64,000 nucleotides of DNA from Coriobacteriaceae bacterium (GCA_902364645.1 CABJEP010000003.1:97249-161248); one strand, 5' to 3'. Shown: positions 24,538 through 34,919, counted from the stretch's first letter. The notes: a model not told the origin generated them from the letters alone. Made by a program: numbers and translations.

Positions 24538-25908
24538 ATGGCAGATACAACCAAGCTCGCTGCCGAGATTCTCGAGATGGTGGGCGGCGCAGACAACGTT
24601 ACATTTGTAGCTCACTGCATGACTCGTTTAAGGTTCAACCTTAAGGACGAAAGCATCGTAGACGATGCAAAAGTCAAGGCGATTGATGGCGTGATCGACA
24701 TTCGCCATTCCGCGGGGCAATATCAGGTGATTGTGGGACCTAAGGTCGATAAGGTCTATGAAATCGTTGCCAAGGAAACCGGGATTGATGCCGGAGATTC
24801 CGAGGCAAGCGAAGGAGAGACTAAGGGCTTTCTGGGAAAGCTAATGAAGCTCATCAGCGGCATCATGATGCCCGTTCTTCCTGCCTTGATCGCATGCGGA
24901 ATGATAAACGCCGTCCTTAGTATTCTGACGACGGCGGGTGCTGTTTCCGCCGAGAGCGGAATATACACTCTGCTGTACGGCATGGGAAATGCCTGCATGT
25001 ATTTTCTGCCCGTTCTTGTCGGATCATCTGCTGCTCAGTTCTTTGGAACCGATCGATATATCGGTGCGGTACTCGGTGCAATCCTGATTTATCCGACTTT
25101 CGTTGCTGCGGCCGGAGCGGGCGATGCGCTGGATTTGCTCGGCATGAAGTTCACAATGGTGAGCTATTCCTCCACGGTGTTTCCTGCTATCGTGGCGGCT
25201 TGGTTCGCATCCGTTCTTAATAAGTGGCTGCGGGCGGTTCTTCCCGATGTTGTGGCATTTGCGCTCGTCCCGTTCCTGACGGTTGCTGTTGCCGCCCCCG
25301 TCTCGCTCCTTGTGATCGGCCCCGTTATTCAGCAGGCGAGCTCTTTGCTTGCGACTGCAGTGCTGGCGGTCTATCAGTTCAGCCCCGTCCTTTGCGGCGT
25401 TATTCTCGGGCCGATATTCGGTCTCGTTATGATCCCCCTTGGACTCCATTGGGCCCTGATCGTGCTTTCCATCAACAATATTATGACCGTCGGCTCCGAT
25501 CCTATCCTTGGACTTCTCTGCTGCAGCATGGGTGTTGTCGGCGCTTGTTTGGCGTTTGCCCTCCGCTCGAAGGACCCGAGTGAAAAGAGTCTTGGGTTCA
25601 GCTGTGCCATTACGGGCTTTTTCGGGATTACGGAACCGGCGCTGTACGGCATCATCTTGGAGCACAAGAAGATCATTATCGCTTCCATGGTCGCCGGAGC
25701 AATCAGTGCTGTTATCCCGGCGATTTTCAACACCTGTACGTTCGTTATGACGTCGAGCGGCATTTTTAGCTTCCCCGGTTATATGGATCCTTCTGGTGAT
25801 ATGAGCAGCCTCATCGGCGCAATTCTTTGCAATGTCGTCGGTTTAATTCTTAACTTCGTTCTCGTTTACATCCTGTATCGCCCTGATGAAGAGGCAGTAG
25901 TGGAGTAG
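24538..25908 (+). CDS. PTS beta-glucoside-type EIIBC permease
   Basis: 456 residues. EIIB (1-85) carries the phosphorylatable Cys27 in VAHCMTRLRF. EIIC (from about 105) has eight or more hydrophobic segments and family motifs such as GFFGITEPALYGI. No EIIA domain is fused, so a separate EIIA is needed; a Crr-like EIIA lies at 62.4 kb. BglG precedes it and an esterase follows, pointing to a plant glycoside, perhaps acylated. ATG 24538 is preferred over ATG 24520 because GGGAGAAA (24522-24529) is well placed. A GCAAAGGCGCGCGCTTTGC palindrome lies in the gap after bglG. Confidence 0.92.
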   Translation: MADTTKLAAEILEMVGGADNVTFVAHCMTRLRFNLKDESIVDDAKVKAIDGVIDIRHSAGQYQVIVGPKVDKVYEIVAKETGIDAGDSEASEGETKGFLGKLMKLISGIMMPVLPALIACGMINAVLSILTTAGAVSAESGIYTLLYGMGNACMYFLPVLVGSSAAQFFGTDRYIGAVLGAILIYPTFVAAAGAGDALDLLGMKFTMVSYSSTVFPAIVAAWFASVLNKWLRAVLPDVVAFALVPFLTVAVAAPVSLLVIGPVIQQASSLLATAVLAVYQFSPVLCGVILGPIFGLVMIPLGLHWALIVLSINNIMTVGSDPILGLLCCSMGVVGACLAFALRSKDPSEKSLGFSCAITGFFGITEPALYGIILEHKKIIIASMVAGAISAVIPAIFNTCTFVMTSSGIFSFPGYMDPSGDMSSLIGAILCNVVGLILNFVLVYILYRPDEEAVVE

Positions 25909-25958
25909 ACAATTATTTGGGATGTAAGCTGCCGAAAACCCCGCGGCAGATTGCATGT

Positions 25959-26000
25959 GGTGGGCTTGCCGTTGATTCACGCGAGCCCACCCTCATTTTT
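25959..26000 (+). terminator. Hairpin after EIIBC
   Basis: GGTGGGCTTGC pairs with GCGAGCCCACC across an 11-nt loop, then CTCATTTTT. The T run is followed closely by the RBS of the esterase, so termination may be partial. Confidence 0.7.
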
Positions 26001-26013
26001 GGAGTGACTAGCT

Positions 26014-26994
26014 ATGACAATTACAGCCGATATGACGTTTGGCGAAATCGCGCTCCTTCCTGAGTTCGCTGGCTTTGGCGAGCACCTTATGCTTTGCCGG
26101 CCTTCAACTTGGGAGCGCATGTGGAATAAACCCATCGCGTCTCATATGAATTCTGATGCTAATCCATATGAAACTACTCGCGTTTTGCGTGGATTGAATC
26201 GGATTGTCGAGCTCGTGGATGACGGGAGGCAAGTTGCCTACGATATATGGGATGAAGCCGACTGCATCCGTGATCCGACTCGACGCAACACGAAACTGTT
26301 CTTCTTTCCCGGGAGACCCGGGGCTCCCTTTATCATTGCGGTTTCGGGCGGAGGTTATCAGAGCGTTTGTCATCAAATGGAAGGCTTTCCCGTTGCCCCC
26401 GAGCTCAACGATGCGGGCTATAACGTGTTCGTGCTGTCATACAGGGTGAGGGTCGAGCCTTTGATGCCGCGTCCAATCGACGATTTAAATCGAGCTGTCC
26501 GTTTTGTCTTTGAGAATTCAGCGAAATTAAATGTCGCAAAAAGTTATGCAGTTATCGGCTTTTCTGCTGGTGCGCATTTAACTGCCGAGTGGGGGACGGA
26601 CAACAAGGGATTTGCGTCCTACGGATGCGAGGCACCCAAAGCCTTGGTCCTGTGTTATGCACCGATTGATCTTCGTGGCTTTGAGAACGCATCAGACAAT
26701 AGATTTCTTGATTCGGTGTGCGGCGGGGCTGGTCGCGACTCGCTCGATGATTTCTGTATTAATCAGCATGTGTGGGAGCGGTATCCTCCGACATATCTTT
26801 GGCAATGCGCTGACGATGATATTGTATCGCCCGACAATTATGAAAAGATGGTCGATGCTCTGGATGCAGCTGGAGTACACCATGAGGGAGTCATGTATTC
26901 AGAAGGGGGGCACGCATTGATGAAGCCCCATGCGCCGGAGACCGACTACTGGTGTATGAGCGTTATTGAGTTTCTTAAAGATTATCTCGACTAG
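26014..26994 (+). CDS. Alpha/beta hydrolase (esterase/lipase-like) of the bgl PTS block
   Basis: 326 residues without a signal peptide. FIIAVSGGGYQS is the oxyanion-hole strand (HGGG-like), GFSAGAHLT the nucleophile elbow, CADDDIVSP the acid loop and EGGHAL the His. This fits BD-FAE/Aes-like carbohydrate esterases. It sits 105 nt after EIIBC, so it may remove acyl groups from imported glycosides in the cytoplasm (inference). Codon use is AT-richer than the neighbouring DUF4867 gene. RBS TTTGGAGTGA precedes ATG 26014. Confidence 0.83.
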   Translation: MTITADMTFGEIALLPEFAGFGEHLMLCRPSTWERMWNKPIASHMNSDANPYETTRVLRGLNRIVELVDDGRQVAYDIWDEADCIRDPTRRNTKLFFFPGRPGAPFIIAVSGGGYQSVCHQMEGFPVAPELNDAGYNVFVLSYRVRVEPLMPRPIDDLNRAVRFVFENSAKLNVAKSYAVIGFSAGAHLTAEWGTDNKGFASYGCEAPKALVLCYAPIDLRGFENASDNRFLDSVCGGAGRDSLDDFCINQHVWERYPPTYLWQCADDDIVSPDNYEKMVDALDAAGVHHEGVMYSEGGHALMKPHAPETDYWCMSVIEFLKDYLD

Positions 26995-27117
26995 GAAGCT
27001 GCATGTCGCTTTTTGAGCGGGTGATTTCGTCATGCAATGTTTTCGGTATTGATCGTGGTCGTGGATGAATGATGTTCTAGAATGTTCATACTGTCACATA
27101 AACGAACAGGAGCGAAC

Positions 27118-27762
27118 ATGCATATCTACTCTGTATCAGATCCCGAGTTCAAATCCTATGGTCGCGTGTGGGACGACGTGCCGTCCAACCTGACCGCCCC
27201 GCTTGTCGAGGCGCTTGCGGCTACTCCCATTCCCGAGGGCACCAAGTACGTGGCCTCCGCACCCGAGCTCGAGCAGGTTGAGGGTGTCGACACGCTCGGC
27301 CTGCTCATGTACGGCGGCCGTCCGTTCCAGCCGGGCTGGTGCAACGGCCACAACACGCGCCTCAACTGTCTGGAGTATCACCGTGCCAGTGAGTTTAATT
27401 TGGGTGCGCGCGACTTTATTCTGCTGCTGGCCAAGCGCGAGCAAATTGTCGACGGCAAGCTCGACACCGCTCAGGTCAAGGCCTTTCGCGCGCCCGCCGG
27501 CACGCTCGTCGAGGTTTACGCCACCACGCTTCACTACACGCCCTGCATGGTCGACGACGGCGGCTTTCAGGTGATGGTGGCGCTGCCGGCGGGCACCAAC
27601 GGCCCGCGCCCCGAGGCTGCAGCCGACATGCCTGCCGTCGGTGACAGCTACTGCTACTGGAAGGCCGACAAGTGGGTCCTCTGCCACGCCGACAGCCCCA
27701 AGGCGGCCGAGGGCGGTTACGTGGGCCTCATCGGCAAAAACCTCGACATCACCTGCGACTAG
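27118..27762 (+). CDS. DUF4867 family protein
   Basis: 214 residues; the composition and motifs (LLMYGGRPFQPGWCNGHN, LNCLEYHRASEFNLGARDFI, AFRAPAGTLVEVYATTLHYTPC) fit the DUF4867 family, which looks cupin-like and is often found near tagatose or galactose-6-phosphate genes. The His/Glu/His pattern may bind a metal and a sugar phosphate. Biochemical role unknown. It stands alone between the esterase and tandem repeats. RBS AGGAGCG precedes ATG 27118. Confidence 0.75.
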   Translation: MHIYSVSDPEFKSYGRVWDDVPSNLTAPLVEALAATPIPEGTKYVASAPELEQVEGVDTLGLLMYGGRPFQPGWCNGHNTRLNCLEYHRASEFNLGARDFILLLAKREQIVDGKLDTAQVKAFRAPAGTLVEVYATTLHYTPCMVDDGGFQVMVALPAGTNGPRPEAAADMPAVGDSYCYWKADKWVLCHADSPKAAEGGYVGLIGKNLDITCD

Positions 27763-27771
27763 GGGCTTCCT

Positions 27772-27918
27772 GTTTGTCTCGATCTGTAACATCTAGCGGG
27801 CTAAATCGTCTCTACCTGTTACAGATTTAGACAAACCGTAGAGGGCTGCCCGAAAGATCTCGATCTGTAACACCAGGCCCGGTTTTGGCGGCCTACCTGT
27901 TACAGATCGAGACAAACC
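27772..27918. repeat. Tandem pair of palindromes, family D
   Basis: Two hairpins lie in a row. The first is GTTTGTCTCGATCTGTAAC (27772-27790) with GTTACAGATTTAGACAAAC (27819-27837). The second is TCTCGATCTGTAAC with GTTACAGATCGAGA, the right arm ending near 27917. Each encloses about 28-40 nt of unlike sequence. They fill the first half of the 351-bp gap after DUF4867. Confidence 0.7.
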
Positions 27919-27924
27919 GGGCCC

Positions 27925-27963
27925 AAACCACCACAAAGGTGCCTGTCCCCTTTGTGGTGGTTT
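27925..27963. repeat. Palindromic repeat family B, copy 1
   Basis: ACCACCACAAAGG pairs with CCTTTGTGGTGGT around TGCCTGTCC. The core carries GGGGACAGGCACC on the minus strand. Other copies lie at 47.15, 50.87 (half) and 53.79 kb. Confidence 0.75.
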
Positions 27964-27971
27964 GGGGCGGC

Positions 27972-28077
27972 GGTATCAAAAAGTGTCAGACGGGGGCGGC
28001 TGCGGGGCGCCTGTGCGCGAAAAGAAGTGTCGGCCTGCGCCGCTGTCGTTGAGCAGCGCGCTGTTTGCGGGGATACT
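27972..28077 (+). promoter_or_regulatory. Conserved upstream element shared by both GH1 genes, copy 1
   Basis: TCAAAAAGTGTCAG, then about 28 nt on CGAAAAGAAGTGTCGG, then 38 nt on GATACT (28072-28077). The same words with the same spacing precede the second GH1 gene at 60636-60740. TTGAGC (28049-28054) with a 17-nt spacer to GATACT is a plausible promoter. The two AAGTGTC boxes look like direct-repeat activator sites. Confidence 0.55.
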
Positions 28078-28101
28078 GAAGCTACGACAAGCAGCGTATG
28101 A

Positions 28102-29544
<1,443 letters not shown>

Positions 29545-29573
29545 GGCTTCCCAACAACCATAGCCTCCTAACC

Positions 29574-29613
29574 AAAACGCCCGGCGAGCAGTTAATGCCC
29601 GCCAGGCGTTTTG
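29574..29613 (+). terminator. Terminator of first GH1 gene
   Basis: AAAACGCCCGGCGAGC pairs with GCCCGCCAGGCGTTTT around AGTTAAT, with TTTTGTT at the end. Confidence 0.8.
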
Positions 29614-29631
29614 TTAAAAGAAGTGAAAGCG

Positions 29632-29798
29632 CTCATTGGGGACGTACTTAAATGAGTGCCCGCAGAATGAGAGTGGATAATCTCCCGTTTTTAGCCTGTT
29701 TGTGGGCTCAAAGTGGGAGATTATCCACTCTCGCCATTTGGGCGTCCAAAAATCCTCGCTCGTTTTGTCTTAGTCATTGGGGACGTTCTTAAACGACT
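29632..29798. repeat. Composite repeat: family A (29632-29657), family C (29669-29762), family A (29772-29798)
   Basis: Copies of CTCATTGGGGACGTACTTAA-type palindromes flank a longer inverted repeat in which GAGAGTGGATAATCTCCC pairs with GGGAGATTATCCACTCTC around CGTTTTTAGCCTGTTTGTGGG. A conserved tail, GTCCAAAAATCC-CGCTCG, follows. The same A+C order is seen at 38.5 kb. It fills the 341-bp gap before the signalling operon; no gene seen. Confidence 0.7.
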
Positions 29799-29885
29799 AG
29801 TCGCTGGCGACGTCCCTCGCCGTCGGCGGATTTTGGGACATGTGGCCCGCTTTTTGGGCCCGCCTGTCGGTACACTAAAAGCACT

Positions 29886-31769
29886 ATGGGTACCCGCGAG
29901 CGACATATCGGCCACGCGACCGCCCGATCCGCGCCCGTGGCGGATCTTAGGGGCGGCAGGCTCTTCGCCATGCCGCGATTCCTTGTTGGCATATCGCATG
30001 GCGTGTATCGCCACCGCGTCTTTGTTATCGCCGGCGCCATTACCGCGCTGTTCCTTATGCTTTTGGCAGTCTTGCCGGCACTGTTCGCCTCCGACCCCAA
30101 GCTTTCCAACACCGTGCCCGCCTATAGCGAGGTGTCCGAAGAGGTCGTGGATGCGCTCGTCCACTCGAGCTCTCTCCCGCTGCTTGTCGCCGCAATTGCA
30201 TTTTCAATCTGGGGTGTGTTGGCGTACCTACGCTGCTTGGACTACGTCTTGCGCCGCCGCCTTGTTGCCATCGCCGCCATTTGTGCCCTGTGGATGATCG
30301 AGGTCATCCTCAAATATAAGTCGTTCACGCCGTTCTATGCCACCGTGCTGTGGTACCTGTACTACGTGCCCATGACGCTCATTCCGCTGATCTACCAGCT
30401 GTGCGGTCTGCGCCTCGCGGGTTTGGAACAGCATCGTATGGGGCGTCGGTACCGCACCGTTTTGTGGGTCATGGCTGTCCTGCTTATCGGCTTTGTGCTT
30501 ACTAACGATGTTCATCAGCAGGTCTTCCATTTCGATCGATCGAGTGGAACCTGGAGCAACGATTACACATATGGTTGGGGCTACGGTACCGTTCTGGTAT
30601 GGACAGCCTTTAACTTCGCGGCCTTTTTTATCCTGGTGGGTCGGTCCTCGTCCTTTCGCATTCAGCGCTTTTCGGGCACGGCGGCGCTTGTTTTGTTGGG
30701 TGCTGCGTTCTTTGCCATCTCGTATGCTCTGCGTGTGCCCTGGGCATGGAGGCTCAACTTCTCGCTCGTCTATTGCGTCTTGTGCGTGGTGGCGATGGAA
30801 ATCTGTCTCGATTGCGGTGTCATTCCGTCATATCACGACATCGCCGGCATCTTCGATACCTTGCCGCTCGACCTCAAAGTTCTAACGCGCGACCTGCAGG
30901 AAGTCTATGCCACACCGGTGTCGAAGCCAATGCCGGCGGGCGTGTGCGAAGAGCTTCGGGCCCAGGAACACGGGCATGCCCATGCCTTTGCCGTGGCGTC
31001 CGATCCCGATGTAATGTATCGCGCCTTTCCACTGCTGGGCGGATCGGCCCTGCTTGCCCAAGACGTGTCGGAGCTCAACGAGCTTAACCGTGAACTGGCA
31101 CATCGTCGCATGGAGCTGCAGCGCCAAAATGAGCTGCTTACGGCCGACTACGATCTTAAGACGCATCTGGCAGATCAAGAGGCCGAGACCTTGCTGGTCC
31201 AAGACGTGGACCAGGCACTCGCCCGCGCGCTCGAAGAGATGTATGACCTGCTGAGCTCGCTGCCGCCGTTGACCGACGAAGCGTCTTCTCACGAGCGTTA
31301 CCGCATGCTACAGCGCGCCAAGATGCTCGTCGCCTATTGCAAGCGCAAGGGGTCGCTCACACTGGCGCAGCACGGGGAGAGCGGCTTTGATCGCGACCGC
31401 ATTCAGCTCATTGCCAACGAGCTCGCAAGCGACCTGCGCACCATCGATGTCGATTGCGCCTCGATTATCGCCATACGGCGCCCGATGCACGCCAGTACGG
31501 TAAGCGCCCTGTACGACTGCGTGTATGACTTTGCGTTTTTTGCCTACACCACCGACCACCCGGCGCTCATGTATCACTTGGGTGACCATGACCGGTGCAG
31601 TGTCGAGCTGCGCGCCACGCTTTTTTCCAACGATGATGAAGATCTTTCGCAGACGCCCGCTGCGCAAGAGCTCGAAAGCGCTCTGCAAGGGCGCAACGTG
31701 GCATACCGCCTTGAGGGCGAGCCCGGCCAGCTGCGCATGATCGTCTTGATGCCGAGGGCGGGTGAGTAA
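29886..31769 (+). CDS. 7TM sensor-like protein with degenerate kinase module
   Basis: 627 residues. About seven hydrophobic helices (residues 45-290) resemble the N-terminal 7TM region of some histidine kinases. A coiled coil follows (ELNRELAHRRMELQRQNELL), then a C-terminal domain without an H-box. Where an N-box would be expected the sequence is LYDCVYDFAFFAY, and no G-boxes can be found. It thus looks like a pseudokinase or stand-alone sensor. Two bases after its stop starts a true histidine kinase, followed by a response regulator. An alternative start at ATG 29970 (MPRFLVG) would remove the unlikely basic head. Confidence 0.72.
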   Translation: MGTRERHIGHATARSAPVADLRGGRLFAMPRFLVGISHGVYRHRVFVIAGAITALFLMLLAVLPALFASDPKLSNTVPAYSEVSEEVVDALVHSSSLPLLVAAIAFSIWGVLAYLRCLDYVLRRRLVAIAAICALWMIEVILKYKSFTPFYATVLWYLYYVPMTLIPLIYQLCGLRLAGLEQHRMGRRYRTVLWVMAVLLIGFVLTNDVHQQVFHFDRSSGTWSNDYTYGWGYGTVLVWTAFNFAAFFILVGRSSSFRIQRFSGTAALVLLGAAFFAISYALRVPWAWRLNFSLVYCVLCVVAMEICLDCGVIPSYHDIAGIFDTLPLDLKVLTRDLQEVYATPVSKPMPAGVCEELRAQEHGHAHAFAVASDPDVMYRAFPLLGGSALLAQDVSELNELNRELAHRRMELQRQNELLTADYDLKTHLADQEAETLLVQDVDQALARALEEMYDLLSSLPPLTDEASSHERYRMLQRAKMLVAYCKRKGSLTLAQHGESGFDRDRIQLIANELASDLRTIDVDCASIIAIRRPMHASTVSALYDCVYDFAFFAYTTDHPALMYHLGDHDRCSVELRATLFSNDDEDLSQTPAAQELESALQGRNVAYRLEGEPGQLRMIVLMPRAGE

Positions 31770-31771
31770 CG

Positions 31772-33265
31772 ATGCAGATTTCGCTCATCCTTCCCCAAAT
31801 CGTTGCGCTCGATGTTGTCTTCGCCCTGGCTGCGTGTCTACAGACGATCCACGTCCCGCTCATCGCATCGCGCCGCTCGTCCTATAACCGTAAGGTGATT
31901 TGCGCCTACGAGGCGAGCCTTGTGCTTCACTTGGTCATCTCGGCTGTCATTTTGTTCGCGTCGTCTGGCTCATATCTGGTGGCGCCGCTTGACGTTTGCG
32001 CCGGGGCAATGGGCGGAGCGCTGTGGCTCAATGCCGCGATCTTTGCCTACGGCGTAGTGCTTATGGTGCACTATCGTCGCCCCGTCATGCTGGCCGAGCT
32101 GCTGCTTGTTGCCGCCGTGACACCGCCGGTGGTTTTTGCCCTGGGCTCGGCGTGGGCCGTTGTCCTTATCGCAGAGGGAGCGTTCTTCCTGTTCCGTTCC
32201 ATCGCGGCGCTCTTGATGGACGTCCGTAACCGCCAGGAGGATATCACCGCGTTCTCGACGATCGAAACCATCAACGTGATTCCCGTCGGCATCCTGTATC
32301 TGGATTCAAAGGGCCATCCGTTGCTCATGAACCGCTGCATGCGCAAAAACCTCGCTGAGCTTCACATGCCCACCGACTTGCACGATATGAGCGGCACATG
32401 GAACGGCCTTCGAAAGCTCAGCGCCCAGATGCCCGAGAGCAGCAAAGACCGCGTTCGAATTGACCTGGATCGCTTTGGTGAGACACGCGCGGTGGTCGAG
32501 GTTTCTCCCTCCGAGATTCGCCTGTTTGTGTGCGACGACGTTATGGTTTCGGGTCGCCCCTTGGAGCGCATCATCGGCTTGGACGTGACGGAGTACGCAC
32601 ATGCCCATGACCGCCTGGCGCAAGCCAACCACCTGCTTGAGCTTGCGGGCCAAGAGCTCCAAGCCCAGATCGAAGAAGTCAAAAAAGTTGCTGATAATGC
32701 GGCCTATCTGCGTATGCGCGCCCGTGTGCACGATGTGATCGGTCAGCGCCTGTCCATCCTCCATCGTTATCTTGAGGAGGGGCGCTTGGACGACGAGTCG
32801 CTCGAGCAGATCGACCCGCTGCTGCGCTCAATCGCTGCCGATCTGCGCAGCGGGGGCGACACCGAACCGGCAGAGCAACTGGGCGATATCGTCCATGCTT
32901 TTGGCCTGGTGAGCGTGCAGATCGATGTTGAGGGTGCGCTGCCTGAGGACGCGCGTGTCGCCGCTGCCTTTTTGCAGATTATCCGCGAGGCCTCGACCAA
33001 CGCCACCAAGCATGCGCAGGCGCATCGGGTCCATGTGCGCTTGTGGCAGGAGAGGACGGATGCTGACGCCGTCGCGCACATGACGATTTCTAACGACGGG
33101 TCCCCGGCCCCCGTATCGTATCGCGAGGGAACGGGAATCCCAGGTATGAGGCATGTCGCGCAAGATCTGGGTGGCAGCCTAGAGGTCCACGCCACCCCGC
33201 CCTTTACGCTTACGGTATCCATTCCGCTTAACGCCAACGACACGTCCCAAAGGAGAAACTCATGA
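31772..33265 (+). CDS. Membrane sensor histidine kinase (NarX/DesK-like)
   Basis: 497 residues. Six hydrophobic helices (1-150), a PAS-like section (about 160-275), a coiled coil and a HisKA_3-like dimerisation helix with the phospho-acceptor His320 in RVHDVIGQRLS. The ATPase domain shows an N-box (IIREASTNATKHA), NDGSPAPV and a G-box (GTGIPGMRHVAQDLGG). It should phosphorylate the LuxR-type response regulator whose start overlaps its stop by 4 nt (ATGA). The signal is unknown. The preceding pseudokinase-like protein may supply the sensing function. Confidence 0.9.
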   Translation: MQISLILPQIVALDVVFALAACLQTIHVPLIASRRSSYNRKVICAYEASLVLHLVISAVILFASSGSYLVAPLDVCAGAMGGALWLNAAIFAYGVVLMVHYRRPVMLAELLLVAAVTPPVVFALGSAWAVVLIAEGAFFLFRSIAALLMDVRNRQEDITAFSTIETINVIPVGILYLDSKGHPLLMNRCMRKNLAELHMPTDLHDMSGTWNGLRKLSAQMPESSKDRVRIDLDRFGETRAVVEVSPSEIRLFVCDDVMVSGRPLERIIGLDVTEYAHAHDRLAQANHLLELAGQELQAQIEEVKKVADNAAYLRMRARVHDVIGQRLSILHRYLEEGRLDDESLEQIDPLLRSIAADLRSGGDTEPAEQLGDIVHAFGLVSVQIDVEGALPEDARVAAAFLQIIREASTNATKHAQAHRVHVRLWQERTDADAVAHMTISNDGSPAPVSYREGTGIPGMRHVAQDLGGSLEVHATPPFTLTVSIPLNANDTSQRRNS

Positions 33266-33885
33266 TCCGCGTGTTAATTGTCGAAGATCAGGCCATCCTG
33301 CGCGAGAGCCTGGCGCGCTCCGTTGGCGACCAGCCCGATATGACCGTCGTTGCCGCGATCGCCGATGCCTCCGAGGCCTTGGGTGTCGCGCTCAAGGAGC
33401 GCCCGGACATGATACTGATGGACGTGTGCACCGAACACGATTCAAACGGCATCGTGGCGGCGGCACGCATCAAGGAGCAGCTGCCCGAGTGTCGCATCAT
33501 TATCATGACAGGCATGCCCGAGATCACCTTTGTCGATCAGGCCCGCGAGGCGGGCGTCGACAGCTTTGTGTACAAGAACGTCGGTATCGACGAGCTGTTC
33601 GCCGTGATGCGCTCCACGTTGGCTGGCTACTGCACGTTTCCCAAGCCGCCCGAGAGCATTTTTTCGGGTACAGCAGCCCTCGACGATGTCGAGCTATCGA
33701 TTTTGCGCCTTGCCTGCGAGGGCAAAAGTCGTCGCGAGATCGCGGCCGAGCTGTTTATGAGTGAGGGCACCATCAAGCGCCGCATCTCGGAGATCCTGAG
33801 CAAGACCGGCTACGACAACATCATGCGCCTGGCCGTGCATGCGGTGACCGAGGGTAGCATCGTTCCCAACATGGAGCGCCCGTAA
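33262..33885 (+). CDS. NarL/FixJ-type response regulator
   Basis: 207 residues. Receiver domain: VLIVEDQAILRESL with acidic pocket, phospho-acceptor Asp54 in ILMDV, and Lys in FVYKNVG. The C-terminal LuxR helix-turn-helix (DVELSILRLACEGKSRREIA then MSEGTIKRRISEILSKTG) binds DNA. It overlaps the kinase gene by 4 nt, so the pair is translationally coupled. Targets are unknown. Confidence 0.95.
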   Translation: MIRVLIVEDQAILRESLARSVGDQPDMTVVAAIADASEALGVALKERPDMILMDVCTEHDSNGIVAAARIKEQLPECRIIIMTGMPEITFVDQAREAGVDSFVYKNVGIDELFAVMRSTLAGYCTFPKPPESIFSGTAALDDVELSILRLACEGKSRREIAAELFMSEGTIKRRISEILSKTGYDNIMRLAVHAVTEGSIVPNMERP

Positions 33886-33922
33886 TCGACGCGCTCACCC
33901 GTGTTCCGGCACCGCAAGGATA

Positions 33923-33961
33923 GGCCGCCCACCGTTTCGCATCTAAAAACGGCGGGCGGCC
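33923..33961 (+). terminator. Terminator of the signalling operon
   Basis: GGCCGCCCACCGTTT pairs with AAACGGCGGGCGGCC (one mismatch) across a 9-nt loop; no long T run follows. Confidence 0.65.
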
Positions 33962-33993
33962 TGCTTGTATGGGCAGTGCTGTCGGCATAAAGC

Positions 33994-34028
33994 GACGGGG
34001 CCGCAGGATCATCTCCTGCGGCCCCGTC
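33994..34028 (-). terminator. Terminator of the minus-strand lipoprotein/SPFH cluster
   Basis: A perfect 15-bp stem GACGGGGCCGCAGGA / TCCTGCGGCCCCGTC with a 5-nt loop, 49 nt beyond the lipoprotein stop on the minus strand. Confidence 0.65.
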
Positions 34029-34076
34029 TGGTGTGCGCGGATGTGTCCGCCAATCCGCGGCTGATGTTACGTGCCG

Positions 34077-34919
34077 CTACGCGATGGTTGCGCTGTAGGA
34101 GGCGACGTCCTCGTAGGAATCGGTCAGGTAGGCGTCGATGCCGATGGTCGTGTTGACCAGGTCGTCAAGGCTGTCAAGCTCGCCGCTCGAGAACGTGAAT
34201 TCCTCGGTGGCGTTGGTGCCGGGCATCAGGTGAGCCGAGAACCAGGGTTCCTTCATGGTGCCGTTGACGTTGGTCTTGCCGCTGGGGGCGTAGAAGGTCA
34301 GGTCCTTGTCGCTCTTGTTGGTGATGTTGACGACAAAACCGATGTCGTCCCACTCGTCCTTGAACTTCTCGGTGATGGTGATGGTGCACAGGTCGTCATC
34401 GGCAACGGTGACGGCGGGGGAGATTTCAATCTTCTGGACGTCGTCGTCTTCGACGGCCTCGTCGATCTCTTCTTCCTTCTCGGCCGCCTCGCGATCCTTC
34501 TTCACCGTGCCGGACAGGTCCTTGTCGGACTTGGTAAAGACAAGATTGCCGTCATCCTCTTCGAGGATGAGCTTGCCGTCCTTGAGCTTCATGTCATGCG
34601 ACTCGTCTTCGGCGGTGATGGTTACGGTGGTGGCGTCCTTTGCCTCCCATTTAAGGTCGACGACTTCAAGGAACAGGTCGAGGGCGCCTGTACCGTCCTC
34701 ATCGAGAATCAGGACGCAGTGCACACCCCAATCCTCGAGCATCTTCATGTACTCATCGGTCAGTTCTTCGCCCTCCAGGGTTCCACCCGAGAGTTCCCAG
34801 CTGCCGACGAAGTTGGCCTTGGGGTCTTTGCCGCCGCCGCTGCAGCCCGTCAGGGCAAAGGCGAGCGCAAGGACGCATGTCAGAAATGCGAGTACGGACT
34901 TTTTGAACGTTGTCTTCAT
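34077..34919 (-). CDS. Lipoprotein of unknown function
   Basis: 280 residues. Signal peptide with lipobox: hydrophobic ALAFALTGCSGG, lipidated Cys26. A lipocalin-like or DUF-type domain (NFVGSWELSGGTLEGEELT) is followed by an acidic, helical linker (REAAEKEEEIDEAVEDDD) and a C-terminal immunoglobulin-like domain (FVVNITNKSDKDLTFYAPS). It is anchored to the outer face of the membrane. The start at 34919 is chosen because AAGGAGG lies 6 nt upstream and the lipobox then falls correctly. It lies 80 nt downstream of the SPFH gene and is probably cotranscribed. Confidence 0.85.
   Translation of the reverse strand: MKTTFKKSVLAFLTCVLALAFALTGCSGGGKDPKANFVGSWELSGGTLEGEELTDEYMKMLEDWGVHCVLILDEDGTGALDLFLEVVDLKWEAKDATTVTITAEDESHDMKLKDGKLILEEDDGNLVFTKSDKDLSGTVKKDREAAEKEEEIDEAVEDDDVQKIEISPAVTVADDDLCTITITEKFKDEWDDIGFVVNITNKSDKDLTFYAPSGKTNVNGTMKEPWFSAHLMPGTNATEEFTFSSGELDSLDDLVNTTIGIDAYLTDSYEDVASYSATIA

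Noticed and set aside
27772..27918. Short CRISPR array
   Set aside because: The repeated units are inverted pairs with unequal interiors, not direct repeats with regular spacers; no cas gene is near.
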